Source: G963675935 sp963823895 (GTDB taxonomy: Bacteria; Planctomycetota; Planctomycetia; Pirellulales; Thermoguttaceae). From it: a stretch of DNA of 64,000 bases. The stretch is taken from positions 270,139 to 334,138 of the forward strand of contig CAWGNG010000030.1 in assembly GCA_963823895.1 (NCBI GenBank), given 5' to 3'. This document shows, piece by piece, positions 51,408-60,490 of the stretch. The position numbers and the translations under genes were made by a program. The notes under the pieces are model-generated. The model saw nothing but the letters and a program-made list of their open reading frames with translations, did not search any database and had not been told where the DNA came from. Numbering within the stretch: the first letter of the stretch is position 1; every line of letters begins with the position of its first letter.

Positions 51408-52361
51408 ATGTGGCAATGCGGAAACTGTGGTGAATCGGTTGCCGAGAACTTCGAGGTTTGCTGGAACTGTGGCGGTGACCGGGGAGGGACGCCAGACCCG
51501 AACTTCAGGCCGGAGGACGACGACCCAACGATAACCGACCACGGAGCTGAGCCCGACAGCAGCCGTGAATCAGCTATTCCTGAGCGAGATGTTCGGTGGA
51601 CGCCTTTCCGCTCTTGCTTGATAATCGCGCTGCTGCTCCAAGCGGCTTATTGGTCGGTTCAAGCTCTAACGCTTGGGTATCCGTGGGACTACTCCGCCAC
51701 GATCCTGAGCTACGTCGGCTACGGCGTGGTTTTGGCTCTGCCCGGACCGATTCAGCGTCGAAGCTGGCGGCAGATGGTTGGCGCAGCGATTATCGGGGGT
51801 CTGGCCCCGTTTGTTGCCCACTGGGCAACCGGCTTCGTTGATTCTTCGCAGAACCTCATTCTGTTCATGGCATGGCCGGCAGCCATGATGCTATTAGTCG
51901 CCTCTGGTGAATGGCTGCTTAGAGAGAGTGACGAATGGCAGACGCTAGCTTGGGTGGGAGCATGTTGTCTTGCCGCCGCGGCTTTGAACACGGTCGCCAA
52001 CTTCTTCATTCGCCATAGTACGTTGCCGTCTACATGGCGCTCGCTGGCGATTTCGCCACTCCTTGCAGCGTTTGCTTGGGTGGCCATTCCCATCGGTATC
52101 GGACTGGCACGCCAGCGCCGCAGGATACGCACGGTCGGCGCCGCGGCGATTCTCGCAATCATGGCCTTCTATGCGCTGACATTTGAATGGGGCGTTTTTG
52201 AGTTGGCAAGACCGTCCGTTCGCGGCAACGGCCCCTTCTCTCGCACCTTTGGCGTTCTATTTCTCGACAATCGCGGGCGCGACTCCGTTGTCCGATACCC
52301 AGAAGCGCGACACCGATCGCATTGTCAAGTGTTTTTGGGAGTACTTTCCGGTCAAAGGTAA
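51408..52361 (+). CDS. Zinc-ribbon membrane protein
   Basis: 317 residues from ATG 51408 (GAGGGAAG upstream). N-terminal zinc ribbon CGNCGESVAENFEVCWNCG (residues 4-22), acidic linker, then several membrane helices (IIALLLQAAYWSVQALTL; MVGAAIIGGLAPFVAHW; ILFMAWPAAMMLLVASG; AILAIMAFYALTF). The last 35 residues lose hydrophobic order and overlap the next frame, which suggests a frameshift near 52230-52300. Confidence 0.7.
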   Translation: MWQCGNCGESVAENFEVCWNCGGDRGGTPDPNFRPEDDDPTITDHGAEPDSSRESAIPERDVRWTPFRSCLIIALLLQAAYWSVQALTLGYPWDYSATILSYVGYGVVLALPGPIQRRSWRQMVGAAIIGGLAPFVAHWATGFVDSSQNLILFMAWPAAMMLLVASGEWLLRESDEWQTLAWVGACCLAAAALNTVANFFIRHSTLPSTWRSLAISPLLAAFAWVAIPIGIGLARQRRRIRTVGAAAILAIMAFYALTFEWGVFELARPSVRGNGPFSRTFGVLFLDNRGRDSVVRYPEARHRSHCQVFLGVLSGQR

Positions 52362-52671
52362 ATGGGTCCAGGCGCGAATGGCCGCCGCAAAGACGGCAGC
52401 AGACCGTGCGCTACGAAAGCGCGGGATGACAGAGCAGCTTCAAGCAATGTATCAGTTTGCCAAACAGGCGGCCGGTGGGCAGGCGGAGCCTCCCAGACCG
52501 AACAGCGAGGTGGTCAAGGCATTCAAACTTTGGGATGATCTTCGAAGGAGAGCATTCGATGGCTTTGCAGTACCCGAGCCGAACTGGAATGCTCCGACCA
52601 CCGATGCCCTGGAAAAAGAAGTGCAGGCCTTTGTCAATCATGTTACCGATGCGATGAGAAACGGACTGTGA
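52183..52671 (+). CDS. Hypothetical protein, possibly the continuation of the membrane protein
   Basis: Frame of 162 codons; only the part after about 52280 looks coding (TDRIVKCFWEYFPVKGKW, then helical to VNHVTDAM). No ribosome binding site near its first Met. Most simply it is the C-terminus of the previous gene read after a one-base shift; a separate gene starting inside is the alternative. Confidence 0.45.
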   Translation: MNGAFLSWQDRPFAATAPSLAPLAFYFSTIAGATPLSDTQKRDTDRIVKCFWEYFPVKGKWVQARMAAAKTAADRALRKRGMTEQLQAMYQFAKQAAGGQAEPPRPNSEVVKAFKLWDDLRRRAFDGFAVPEPNWNAPTTDALEKEVQAFVNHVTDAMRNGL

Positions 52672-52859
52672 TCGATTGGTACACGTCGGCCTCTAGGGGT
52701 CAGCTTGGGGAAGCCCCCGACAACCTGCCGCCTTCGCCGTCGCATGCATTCCACTGAGGTGCATCGGCCAGAGCATACTGGAGGTGCATGTTGTGTGATG
52801 GCGATTTTTGAGCGCTTACGGAAGAACAGCATGTTGGGCGCGTACGGCGACGCAGCACA

Positions 52860-55800
52860 TCAATAAGCGGCCTCCACCTTCACGCTTCCGCTCAGATCGT
52901 GCAGACGAAGCACTTCCCCCGCCGGCTCGAAATCCTTCCACGGCTCCCCGTTGACGGTGACGCTCTTGATCGGCAGCGCCTGCGGATGCCGCAACCGCAA
53001 CAGCACTGTCTTCGGCGGGTTGCGCGAGGGCATCTCTATCGTCGCGGCGATCGTGCCCTGATCGGCGGCGGAGACGATCTCATAACTTACCGTGCCGAAG
53101 TGCGTTGGCGCGTTGCTGACCGAAATCTTCTTTCCTGCTTCCAGCCATGCCCTGGGCGTAGCACGTGCCAGCCAGAGCGAATCCCCCTCCTCCATCACCA
53201 GCAGGTTGCGGAAGCGCTCAAGGAAGGCGGCCTCTTCAAAAATCTTGTCCGGCGGGCCGTGGACGGCGTGCTCGTTGAAGGTGTAGCCGTCGTTCGGCAG
53301 GATGTCGATGGCGTAGCAATTCAGGAAGGAGCGCAAGAAGACCGGAACGTCGTCGGCCGCCAGGTGCATGTTCGAGGTGCGTTCCAGGCCGCCCTGATAC
53401 TGCCAGCCGGCCTCGAACCAGTTTCGGCCTCCTACATAGGGGTTCTCCAAGAGGAGCCGATCCTCCAACACGTCGAAATATCCTTGCACCCGCACGTCCG
53501 TGGGCGAGAGCAGCCCGGCCGGGCTTATCAGCGGCGCCGCCGTCTGCACCGTTTCCCAATACAACGGGCCGACGTGCGAACCCGAGCCGTCGCGCTGCCA
53601 GCCCCATGCACCCGTGCCCTGCCCGCGGACGTAACAGGCGAACGGAATGACCGAATGATACGTGCCGTCGCGCACCGGCACGACGGGCGAAAGGGCGATT
53701 GACCGATCGACGGCCGCCAGTAGATCTTTGCGGTACGCCGCGGCATCGGCCGCCAACTTCGCTCCGCCCGCGGGATCGATTACGCGCAAGACCTCCGCCA
53801 TACGCAAGACGAAGCTGCAATAGTAGGCTTCGGCCTCGTAGAACTGCATCCACAATCCGCCGCTGTCCGGGGTAACTTGAAGCCCTGGTTGCAGCCCTTT
53901 GCACCAGAGACGCCCGCCGCCCGGCGCCGCCTTCGCGATGACCTGCCGCTGTCGCAGCATCCACTCGGCGTTCGCCTTGATTCGCGGCGCGGCGGCTTCG
54001 AGCCATTTCTTGTCGCCGGTCAGCCAGTAGTGCTGGGTCAACGCCCAGCCGATCGAACCCGGGCCGAACGCATGGATGCCGTCCATCTGTCCGCCGGCTC
54101 CTGTTGGTCCGACGGCGTGCGTTAGACATCCGTGTCCCTCCGAGAAAAGCCCAGTGGGACGATCGGGCAACGCTCCCGCGTTATGGCCTGGGCCGGACTT
54201 CGGATCCATCGGCAGTGACGTCCATTGGTCGAAACCGTCTTCGGCGGCCTGGTGCGAACCCATCAGATCGAGCGCGGCGAGGACCATATACGTCTCGGCG
54301 GCCAAGATGCCGTAGGGATAATCGTTGAACCACAGCCGGCCGTTCTTCGGGTTCTTTTCGCAATGCCGCGTGAGGTGCCAGGCGCCCAAGTTCCATTGGG
54401 CCGTCAGGCGTTCGCACGGAACCTGCACCTGCATGACCGGCTCCGCTCCGGCGGGCGGCTTGGGATGGGGCGGCAAGTTGCCGCCGCGCATCGCCGTCAC
54501 GGCGCCCTTCCACGTCTGCTCCTGATGTGCCCGTACGCGCTGGCGGATGGTGCTCAGGTGCTTGGCCTTGAGTTCGTCGATGAACTCCGCCGCACTCGTG
54601 GCCGACGAGGCCAAGGAGAACGGCGGTTCGGAGATGGCCAGTGGGTTTTCGGCATAGAAAAGCCATACGTCGGCATTGCCTTGGCCATCGGCGTGGGGAT
54701 TGCCCGCGTGCAGAGTCTTCACCACGTCGTCGGTCAGATTCCAGACGCGCCCTTGTCCGCCCACTTCGGCAATGACCAACTCGATAACGGTCGAATCACA
54801 AGCGTGGCTTCCCTTCGGGCCGATGACCAGAGAAATCATGTCGCCGGGTTCGACGGCCACTTCGCTCAGTTTTGCCGCATCGGCCGCGGCGGGAATCGTC
54901 TGCGACCCGGTTCCGTTCGTCGACCCGAAGACCAGCGTTTTGCGGCCGGCTTTCGTCTCCTTCACGATCGACCATTCGATGCCGTTCCCGCCTAGTTGGG
55001 CATAGGCGACGCCGGCGTTGATCTTAACTTCTCCGCGGATCGGGCTGCGCCAGCCGACGGCCACGTTGCAGTCGGGCCCCGGATGCATGGCCAGATGGCG
55101 GGCCGGGATCGTGATGCCTAACACCGAAACCGGTTTGTCGCTCGGATTGCCGCCGAACCAAGGCGTAGCGTCGCTGCCCCAGCCCAACAGGTCAGCGCTG
55201 CCGGCGATGTTATTTATCTTTTGGTCCAGCGGAATCCGCCGCGCGCCCGGATTCTGAGACGACGCCAGTTCGGAAGTCCGGCGGACGAAGAACCCGTACT
55301 CCGGCGCCAGGATCGGGCCGTTTTCCAGGTCGGCCGCGAGGAAGGAGAAGTTGCCGGCCTTGGTCCAGAGCGTCACGATGGTTCGCGGCACGTCGTCGTG
55401 TTGGGTCGTGAATGGTTGCACCCGCCGCCATTTCGACGTCCCCATGTAGAGCAGCGTGAATTTCAGGCCTCTGCGGGCTGGGCCTTTGCCGACGGAACGC
55501 CAGGAACTAGCGTCCGTCGCCGCCGTAGTGCCGTCGCCACCGAGCGGACGGAGGGCGGCAACGCGGCCGTCGTAGGTTTCGATTCGCCCGCTGCAGTCCT
55601 TTTCGGCCGTGGCCGGATCGAAGCCCCATTCGATCTCGACATCCATCTTCTTCCAGGTTTCCCCCGTCAGCGCCCGCACCGTGGGCACGTCATAGTCCGC
55701 GGCACTCTTGCCTCCCGCGACGCCGATCACGATGCCGCACGTATCCTTCCCCAGATCGTAGACGTAGGTGTTTCCATCGGCGGAGACCGTCGGTTTCACG

Positions 55801-56246
55801 GCCTGCTTTACGGGCGCCAGGTTGTTCCACCACGAACTGGCGCTGCACTTGGCATTCAAGGTCGTGATCGTCAGTTCATCGAGAGTGGGCCGTCGCTTGG
55901 CGTCGGCCGCCCATGTCAGTTCCAACGTTTTCACCGGGCGGATCTCTTCCCAGAGCAATCCGCACAGCGCCTGCCGGATCGCCGTCGCCTGCACATCGAC
56001 GGGCTTGTTCAGCGGTTGCCCGGCGCACCACATCAATGCGAACCAACTCTCCGGCGGATTCTCATCCGCCTTGCGATCCGCCCGATATTGATACGCGCTC
56101 GAAGCGATGTCCGCCGGTTGTCCCACCAATTTTTCCAAGTCCGGCCGCTCCGCGTCTGCCGCCAGACCGGCGCTCAGGGCGATGGTGAAGATCAGCGACA
56201 CTGACAGCCCGAAGACGACGATATATCGGACACGCGAGCGGCTCAT
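52860..56246 (-). CDS. Large secreted six-hairpin glycosidase-like protein
   Basis: 1128 residues from ATG 56246 (GGAG upstream). Signal peptide (YIVVFGLSVSLIFTIALSAG). N-terminal beta-rich half with a WSIVKETKAGRKTLVFGS-like sandwich, then an (alpha/alpha)6 barrel about 640-1010 (GRLWFNDYPYGILAAETYM, MDGIHAFGPGSIGWALTQHYW, WMQFYEAEAYYCSFVLRM, DGYTFNEHAVHGPPDK). Matches the general layout of GH78/GH94/GH127-like enzymes; acidic catalysts cannot be assigned. Probably degrades an extracellular polysaccharide. Confidence 0.7.
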   Translation of the reverse strand: MSRSRVRYIVVFGLSVSLIFTIALSAGLAADAERPDLEKLVGQPADIASSAYQYRADRKADENPPESWFALMWCAGQPLNKPVDVQATAIRQALCGLLWEEIRPVKTLELTWAADAKRRPTLDELTITTLNAKCSASSWWNNLAPVKQAVKPTVSADGNTYVYDLGKDTCGIVIGVAGGKSAADYDVPTVRALTGETWKKMDVEIEWGFDPATAEKDCSGRIETYDGRVAALRPLGGDGTTAATDASSWRSVGKGPARRGLKFTLLYMGTSKWRRVQPFTTQHDDVPRTIVTLWTKAGNFSFLAADLENGPILAPEYGFFVRRTSELASSQNPGARRIPLDQKINNIAGSADLLGWGSDATPWFGGNPSDKPVSVLGITIPARHLAMHPGPDCNVAVGWRSPIRGEVKINAGVAYAQLGGNGIEWSIVKETKAGRKTLVFGSTNGTGSQTIPAAADAAKLSEVAVEPGDMISLVIGPKGSHACDSTVIELVIAEVGGQGRVWNLTDDVVKTLHAGNPHADGQGNADVWLFYAENPLAISEPPFSLASSATSAAEFIDELKAKHLSTIRQRVRAHQEQTWKGAVTAMRGGNLPPHPKPPAGAEPVMQVQVPCERLTAQWNLGAWHLTRHCEKNPKNGRLWFNDYPYGILAAETYMVLAALDLMGSHQAAEDGFDQWTSLPMDPKSGPGHNAGALPDRPTGLFSEGHGCLTHAVGPTGAGGQMDGIHAFGPGSIGWALTQHYWLTGDKKWLEAAAPRIKANAEWMLRQRQVIAKAAPGGGRLWCKGLQPGLQVTPDSGGLWMQFYEAEAYYCSFVLRMAEVLRVIDPAGGAKLAADAAAYRKDLLAAVDRSIALSPVVPVRDGTYHSVIPFACYVRGQGTGAWGWQRDGSGSHVGPLYWETVQTAAPLISPAGLLSPTDVRVQGYFDVLEDRLLLENPYVGGRNWFEAGWQYQGGLERTSNMHLAADDVPVFLRSFLNCYAIDILPNDGYTFNEHAVHGPPDKIFEEAAFLERFRNLLVMEEGDSLWLARATPRAWLEAGKKISVSNAPTHFGTVSYEIVSAADQGTIAATIEMPSRNPPKTVLLRLRHPQALPIKSVTVNGEPWKDFEPAGEVLRLHDLSGSVKVEAAY

Positions 56247-56468
56247 TTGGCTCTCCTTTCGGCGTGAATCGCCAGCGGCAGGCACGGGTGGGAAACACAG
56301 ACCGTGGGTCTCACACATCAGTATATCAGGTGTCAGAGTAACATTCCTCCCAATTTTCAGTTGGTTCTCTCTCGAAAAGTGACTTCCTCTGAATGGGCTA
56401 CCTCTGGGTGCGGGAGAATTCCCGGCGAGCGACGATATCGGCAGCCAGCCGGAACAACAGATACGCCG

Positions 56469-57512
56469 TTACCACGCCTCGCGCGGCCGGTTGGCGGGTG
56501 CGGGACGACGAACGGTGGGGACGCCTGCCGGCGGGGAGAAGCGGAAGTTGGGATCGCCGATATCGACCACCGGCACGCCGGGGATGCTGGGCATCGACCA
56601 GAGCGCCGCGCGATCGCCCGACAGGCGGTTGATCTCGACGTTGCCCAGGTCGATCCGCAGCGAGAGTTGCGCCGCCGGGGAATCGATCTGCACGACCGTG
56701 GGCATGACCAGCCCGCTTAAGGGATCCTGGCGATGGCCGCTGGCGATCGAATGGGCCACCGGCCGGCGATGCGCGTCGTAGAGATGCTGTTCGAGAATCC
56801 AGCCTTGCGAGCCATCGAGAATCGTCACTTTCATCGTCGGTCCTTCGGGCGTGTTGCGAATCGTGTCGATTCGCAGGCGGTCGTTCGGCAGCACGGTCAA
56901 CTGCTGGGGCAGGCTGCGGTCGAACTCGACGACGCCCAAAGCCTCAATCAACCAGCGCGGCTCGAACGGCGTCATCTGCCGCGCCTGGCTGGCGGCGAAT
57001 TGATCGTGACGACAGTAGTAAATCGCCGGCGGCTGGCTGCGTTTCAGCCAAAACCAGAACAGTTGGTCGTTGCTGCCCAGATCGAACTCGGCGCCGACGA
57101 AACTGGTGGCTCGCAGGCGGAATTGCTGCGGCCGCTCGAAAGCAATGCTCGTCGATAGCGATGGGAAGCCGGGCCCGCTGATCGAGGCGCGGCTGGTCGA
57201 GAACGATTGAATCTGCGAACTGTTCCTATTGACCACGTCGATAACCTGTTCCAACGTCGGCGGCGGCGAGGCGGGCAGGAGCCGCGGCATCGGATTGGTG
57301 TACTGCTGCAAGAAATGCGGGCAACTCGCGCCGCTCAGCGAGAACAGGCCGGTCACGATCAACAAGAGCCAGCGAAGTTGGTGGTTGGTCGGGGCGAAAT
57401 GACGGGTGGAAAAATGACGAATGACGAATGACGAATGACGAAAGAATGACGAATTTCGAGCTTCGAGCTTCGGCCTTCTTTCGTCATTCGTCATTCGAGC
57501 TTCGTCATTCAT
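56469..57512 (-). CDS. Lipoprotein with LolA-like fold
   Basis: 347 codons in frame, but the first 25-40 are repeat DNA. A lipoprotein signal LLLIVTGLFSLSGASC follows (lipobox Cys near residue 63). After it, 280 residues with the beta-rich pattern of LolA/outer-membrane-lipoprotein sorting proteins (RASISGPGFPSLSTSIAFE, MKVTILDGSQGWILEQHLYD). Real start may be further downstream. Probably periplasmic or surface lipid handling. Confidence 0.55.
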   Translation of the reverse strand: MNDEARMTNDERRPKLEARNSSFFRHSSFVIRHFSTRHFAPTNHQLRWLLLIVTGLFSLSGASCPHFLQQYTNPMPRLLPASPPPTLEQVIDVVNRNSSQIQSFSTSRASISGPGFPSLSTSIAFERPQQFRLRATSFVGAEFDLGSNDQLFWFWLKRSQPPAIYYCRHDQFAASQARQMTPFEPRWLIEALGVVEFDRSLPQQLTVLPNDRLRIDTIRNTPEGPTMKVTILDGSQGWILEQHLYDAHRRPVAHSIASGHRQDPLSGLVMPTVVQIDSPAAQLSLRIDLGNVEINRLSGDRAALWSMPSIPGVPVVDIGDPNFRFSPPAGVPTVRRPAPANRPREAW

Positions 57513-57525
57513 CTCTCATCCCTCA
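57405..57525. repeat. Tandem AATGACG heptamers and an inverted copy
   Basis: The unit AATGACG is repeated about five times at 57412-57450, and GTCATTC-type inverse copies occur at 57483-57510. The stretch also provides the first codons of the lipoprotein frame. Unstable repeat DNA. Confidence 0.6.
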
Positions 57526-57554
57526 TCCCCTGGCCCCTCGCCCCTGGTCCCTCA

Positions 57555-58027
57555 TCATTGCAGCAGCGCCGCCAACTCCTCTTGGATATGGTCAATTCGC
57601 GCCGGCTCGGGCATCACGGCCGGAACCTCGTAGGTCGCCTCGCGACGGGGACAATCGACAACCAGCACTTCCCGCCCTTGTTCGTCGAGTTTCTCCTCCT
57701 CCAGCCGAAAGACGCGGCGCCGCACCAGCAGGAGCGTCAGCACGTAACGCATATCTTGCTTGTCGGGTTGCGCGGCCAACTCGTCCCAGAATTGGAGCAT
57801 CACGTCGTTGGGGGCCCAGTGCTTCTTCCCTTCCGCACGATTCGGGATTTGCGACTTCCACCAGCCGATGGCCTCGGCCGGCGGCCCTGGCCAGGCGTCG
57901 GCGGCGAAGTCGGAGCGAATCACCTCCGCTCCTTTGGCCACGATCGCCGAATAATACGTCTCGCCCGGCGCAACTCCCGGCCGGTGATCGAACAGCGGCG
58001 GGAACTGTGCTGAACCTCGTAGTCCAT
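57555..58027 (-). pseudogene. Conserved planctomycete hypothetical protein, split by a one-base deletion
   Basis: ATG 58027 opens with MDYEVQHSSRRCSITGREL, the start of a conserved planctomycete protein, then the reading shifts. From about 57975 another frame continues as APGETYYSAIVAKGAEVIRSDF and runs to 57555 (KHWAPNDVMLQFWDELA, RYVLTLLLVRRRVFRLEEE). The span is one base short of 158 codons, so a single missing G (TTGC for TTGGC) near 57975 explains it. Role unknown. Confidence 0.65.
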
Positions 58028-58293
58028 GCGGGCACCGAGTTTAGGGGGTGGCGAATCGTAGCCGAAACCGCCGCTTGACACAAGAACGGCGCGGCTGGAA
58101 TATCGGCGACAGTTGCGGGGCTCACGCAAAGTCGCGAAGCCGCAGAGAATGGGCAAGAAGGCCAGCGTGGTAGAAGGCCGCTCGTCCCAGGAATCAACGC
58201 CCTTCGGAACACTGATCGCCACTGATCGACGCTAATGAAAGGAATCAGCGGAGATTAGTGGAGATCAGTGTTCCTTGGCGGTCTTCCCAAAAG

Positions 58294-59610
58294 TCACTTC
58301 ACTTCCAACACCCGGAGCCGTTCCGCCGTTACGGTCTCGGCGTGCAGATCGCCGAAGATGACCTGGTAGCGGCCGTCGTCGAGCTTCCAACGCAAGAGCA
58401 CTTTATCCTTGTCCTTCGGCCGGACGGTTTTGCCGTAGTAGGCGGCGTCCGGGTTATCGCGTTGGATGACGTTGATCTCGGCAAATCCCCGAGCAGCCTT
58501 GAATGCCTTGGTGTACTTCGCTTCCTTCATCTGATCGACGCTTTTCGGAGGCCATGCGATGCCGAGTTGCTTGACCACCTCGTCGCGGGTCGTATCGCCG
58601 TAGACCATCCTCACCTGGGGATAATGCCCGCCGGTCAGTTTTGAGTAGATTGTGAGTGCGTCGACAACCTGCTTGAGGCGTCCGGAGTCCGAGAGTCGCA
58701 CGTCCGGAATTGGCGCTTCCGTGTAGCCCCTTGGGGGAGTTGTGCCAAACAACGTCGACCCCAACCGGACATTCCACTCAATGCCCTCGATCCGTGTGGT
58801 GTAAGTAGCTCCCTCAGGCAGAGCCATCATTTTCTTCATGTCGATCGAGATTTCGACGGGAAGGTGAGACTCTTGGTCGATCCAAATGTCCATCATAGTC
58901 CCCTGCCGCACGTCCGGGTCGATCTTGTGGGCATCAATTTGGAACCCCTGGGTCTTCTTGCCGCCTATTTCCTTGTCGCCCAGAGTCCGATTCGCCTCGC
59001 CGACAAAGTTTCCCAACTTTTCGATCATCAACAGAGGCGGAATCTGCCCTTGCCTTGCGGGTTGCCGGACGTATTTCCTGTTGCTGTGATCGATATTAAT
59101 CCCGGGCTTATCCGCAAAAGATATCTGCGTTGTCCTCTCGCCATCGGTTTTGCCCGTTGAACTTTGGCATTCTTCCATATCAATTCGATAGGAACGAGGG
59201 GCCTGCCAATACAACTTTCCACACCTCTTTCCCCATAGTATTGACTTGTCCGGTTGAACCATCTTGCCTTCTTCAATGCAAGTTGCTCGATACGATTTCG
59301 CTTCGCGAATGCTCTCCGCCATTTTTTCCATCGCCGAAGCCTGCTGTGCCGTGCCGCCGCCCCACAGCAACACGAATCCCAATATCGCTGCAACGCCGAC
59401 ACTTCCCAATGCCGCAATCCGTTGTCGCATGGTAAATCCTCCAATCCACTCTGTGATTCGACCTCGTGGCCGTAATGATTCCGTATCGCATCGCCGACGC
59501 AATGCCACAAACCGACTCTGCATTCGCTCGGCAATCACCGGCGGAAGATCGTCGGGCATCGCTTGCCTTAACGCTTGACGAACAGCGTCGTTTTCTTCTG
59601 TCGTGTTCAT
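58294..59610 (-). CDS. Anti-sigma-like membrane protein with LolA-type domain
   Basis: 438 residues from ATG 59610, overlapping the upstream sigma gene stop by four bases. N-terminus short and helical (VRQALRQAMPDDLPPVIAERM), one transmembrane helix about 65-85 (IAALGSVGVAAILGFVLLWGG), then a LolA/outer-membrane sorting-like beta domain (MEKMAESIREAKSYRATCIEE, GGKKTQGFQIDAHK) and a C-terminal region. Coupling with an ECF sigma factor points to an anti-sigma role with a periplasmic sensor. Confidence 0.75.
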   Translation of the reverse strand: MNTTEENDAVRQALRQAMPDDLPPVIAERMQSRFVALRRRCDTESLRPRGRITEWIGGFTMRQRIAALGSVGVAAILGFVLLWGGGTAQQASAMEKMAESIREAKSYRATCIEEGKMVQPDKSILWGKRCGKLYWQAPRSYRIDMEECQSSTGKTDGERTTQISFADKPGINIDHSNRKYVRQPARQGQIPPLLMIEKLGNFVGEANRTLGDKEIGGKKTQGFQIDAHKIDPDVRQGTMMDIWIDQESHLPVEISIDMKKMMALPEGATYTTRIEGIEWNVRLGSTLFGTTPPRGYTEAPIPDVRLSDSGRLKQVVDALTIYSKLTGGHYPQVRMVYGDTTRDEVVKQLGIAWPPKSVDQMKEAKYTKAFKAARGFAEINVIQRDNPDAAYYGKTVRPKDKDKVLLRWKLDDGRYQVIFGDLHAETVTAERLRVLEVK

Positions 59611-60152
59611 TTTGTGCTCTCCGTAGAGCGCAAAGGACCGAGATGGGCCAATAGCCGGCTCAGTTTCTTGCACGCTCGATTGACATGCACGCGGGCGGTG
59701 GCCTGCGAACATCCCAAAGCACCGCCGATCTCCTCGTAGGAAAGTTCCAGAATGTGCCGCATCACCACCGCCGCCGCCTGGCGATCGGGAAGCCGCACTA
59801 ACGCACGCAAAATGTCGTTTCGCAGCCCCTCTTTGTCCAACCGCTCTCCGGCAGGAGAGTCTTTCGAATGCAGAGCATCGGGATCGGCGACGGTCTTCTC
59901 CCGCGCCCCGCGGCGCAATCGCGCCCGCAGCACGTCGCAGGCGCAGTGTACGCAGATTCGCAAAATGAGCGCCCGTGGACACGGATGCCGTTCGATCCGC
60001 GCCCGCCGCTTCCAGATAATCGTCAGCGACTCTTGCAGGGCGTCTTCGGCGTCCTCGGCCAAGCCCGTGATCCGCCAGATCGACCGCATCATCTGCTCTT
60101 CGATTGGCCGGATCAGTGCGTCGTAGCTCGGCGGCTTCTTCAAAACAGGCAC
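59607..60152 (-). CDS. ECF-type RNA polymerase sigma factor
   Basis: 181 residues from GTG 60152 (a TTG at 60200 would add 16). Region 2: ALIRPIEEQMMRSIWRITG with EDAEDALQESLTIIWKR; region 4: LPDRQAAAVVMRHILELSYEEIGGALGCSQATARVHVNRA. Complete and normal for the family. Controlled presumably by the overlapping anti-sigma gene. Confidence 0.85.
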   Translation of the reverse strand: MPVLKKPPSYDALIRPIEEQMMRSIWRITGLAEDAEDALQESLTIIWKRRARIERHPCPRALILRICVHCACDVLRARLRRGAREKTVADPDALHSKDSPAGERLDKEGLRNDILRALVRLPDRQAAAVVMRHILELSYEEIGGALGCSQATARVHVNRACKKLSRLLAHLGPLRSTESTK

Positions 60153-60305
60153 CTTCGGTTTGATTGTGCCATTACAGGCCCGCGGCGTCAGTTCAGTCAA
60201 GTGACCGAGTGGTTCGCCGAAAGTGTTTACAGGAAAATCGCGAATTGCCGGCCGGTCGTCCCCACCTGCGGGTGGATAGGGAAGCCGCGACGGGCAACTC
60301 CGCGC

Positions 60306-60334
60306 TTGACCCCGCCGCTCTCGCCAGGTAGAGT
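60306..60334 (+). promoter_or_regulatory. Promoter of the leuA leader
   Basis: TTGACC (60306-60311), 17-base spacer, TAGAGT (60329-60334). The start point would be near 60341, so the leader peptide ATG at 60344 would lie almost at the 5' end. If the real start is upstream instead, the AGGAG at 60335-60339 would serve as its ribosome binding site. Confidence 0.6.
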
Positions 60335-60343
60335 AGGAGTATT

Positions 60344-60406
60344 ATGACGCTGCTTAAGAACCTCTTGGCCTTGTTATTACGGGCGCTTCCGAAGCGCCGG
60401 CCATAG
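60344..60406 (+). CDS. leuL: leu leader peptide
   Basis: 20 residues with eight Leu at positions 3, 4, 7, 8, 10, 11, 12 and 15. Codons 10-12 are TTG TTA TTA; TTA is rare in such GC-rich DNA, so the ribosome should stall there when Leu-tRNA is scarce. AGGAG four bases before the ATG. Followed by a terminator and leuA, which makes this a regulatory peptide rather than a functional protein. Confidence 0.8.
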   Translation: MTLLKNLLALLLRALPKRRP

Positions 60407-60474
60407 GGTTCGCACCTAGCGTCAACGTGCAGAAGAAACGAACCCCGAGGCCGACGCCGGCTTTGGGGTTTTTT
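60382..60474 (+). promoter_or_regulatory. Transcription attenuator of leuA
   Basis: Three competing structures: pause hairpin GGCGCTTC/GAAGCGCC (60382-60398) at the end of the leader frame; antiterminator GGGTTCG (60406-60412) with CGAACCC (60439-60445); terminator stem 60441-60453 with 60458-60470 (13 pairs, two G-U, loop ACGC) followed by a six-T run (60469-60474). Terminator and antiterminator share 60441-60445, so they exclude each other. A ribosome at the stop codon (60404-60406) would cover GGGTTCG and favour termination. Confidence 0.8.
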
Positions 60475-60490
60475 GTTGAAAGGGAACGGC

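Noticed and set aside
56107..56382. Small plus-strand frame overlapping the start of the six-hairpin protein
   Set aside because: Antisense to a signal peptide and without supporting signals.
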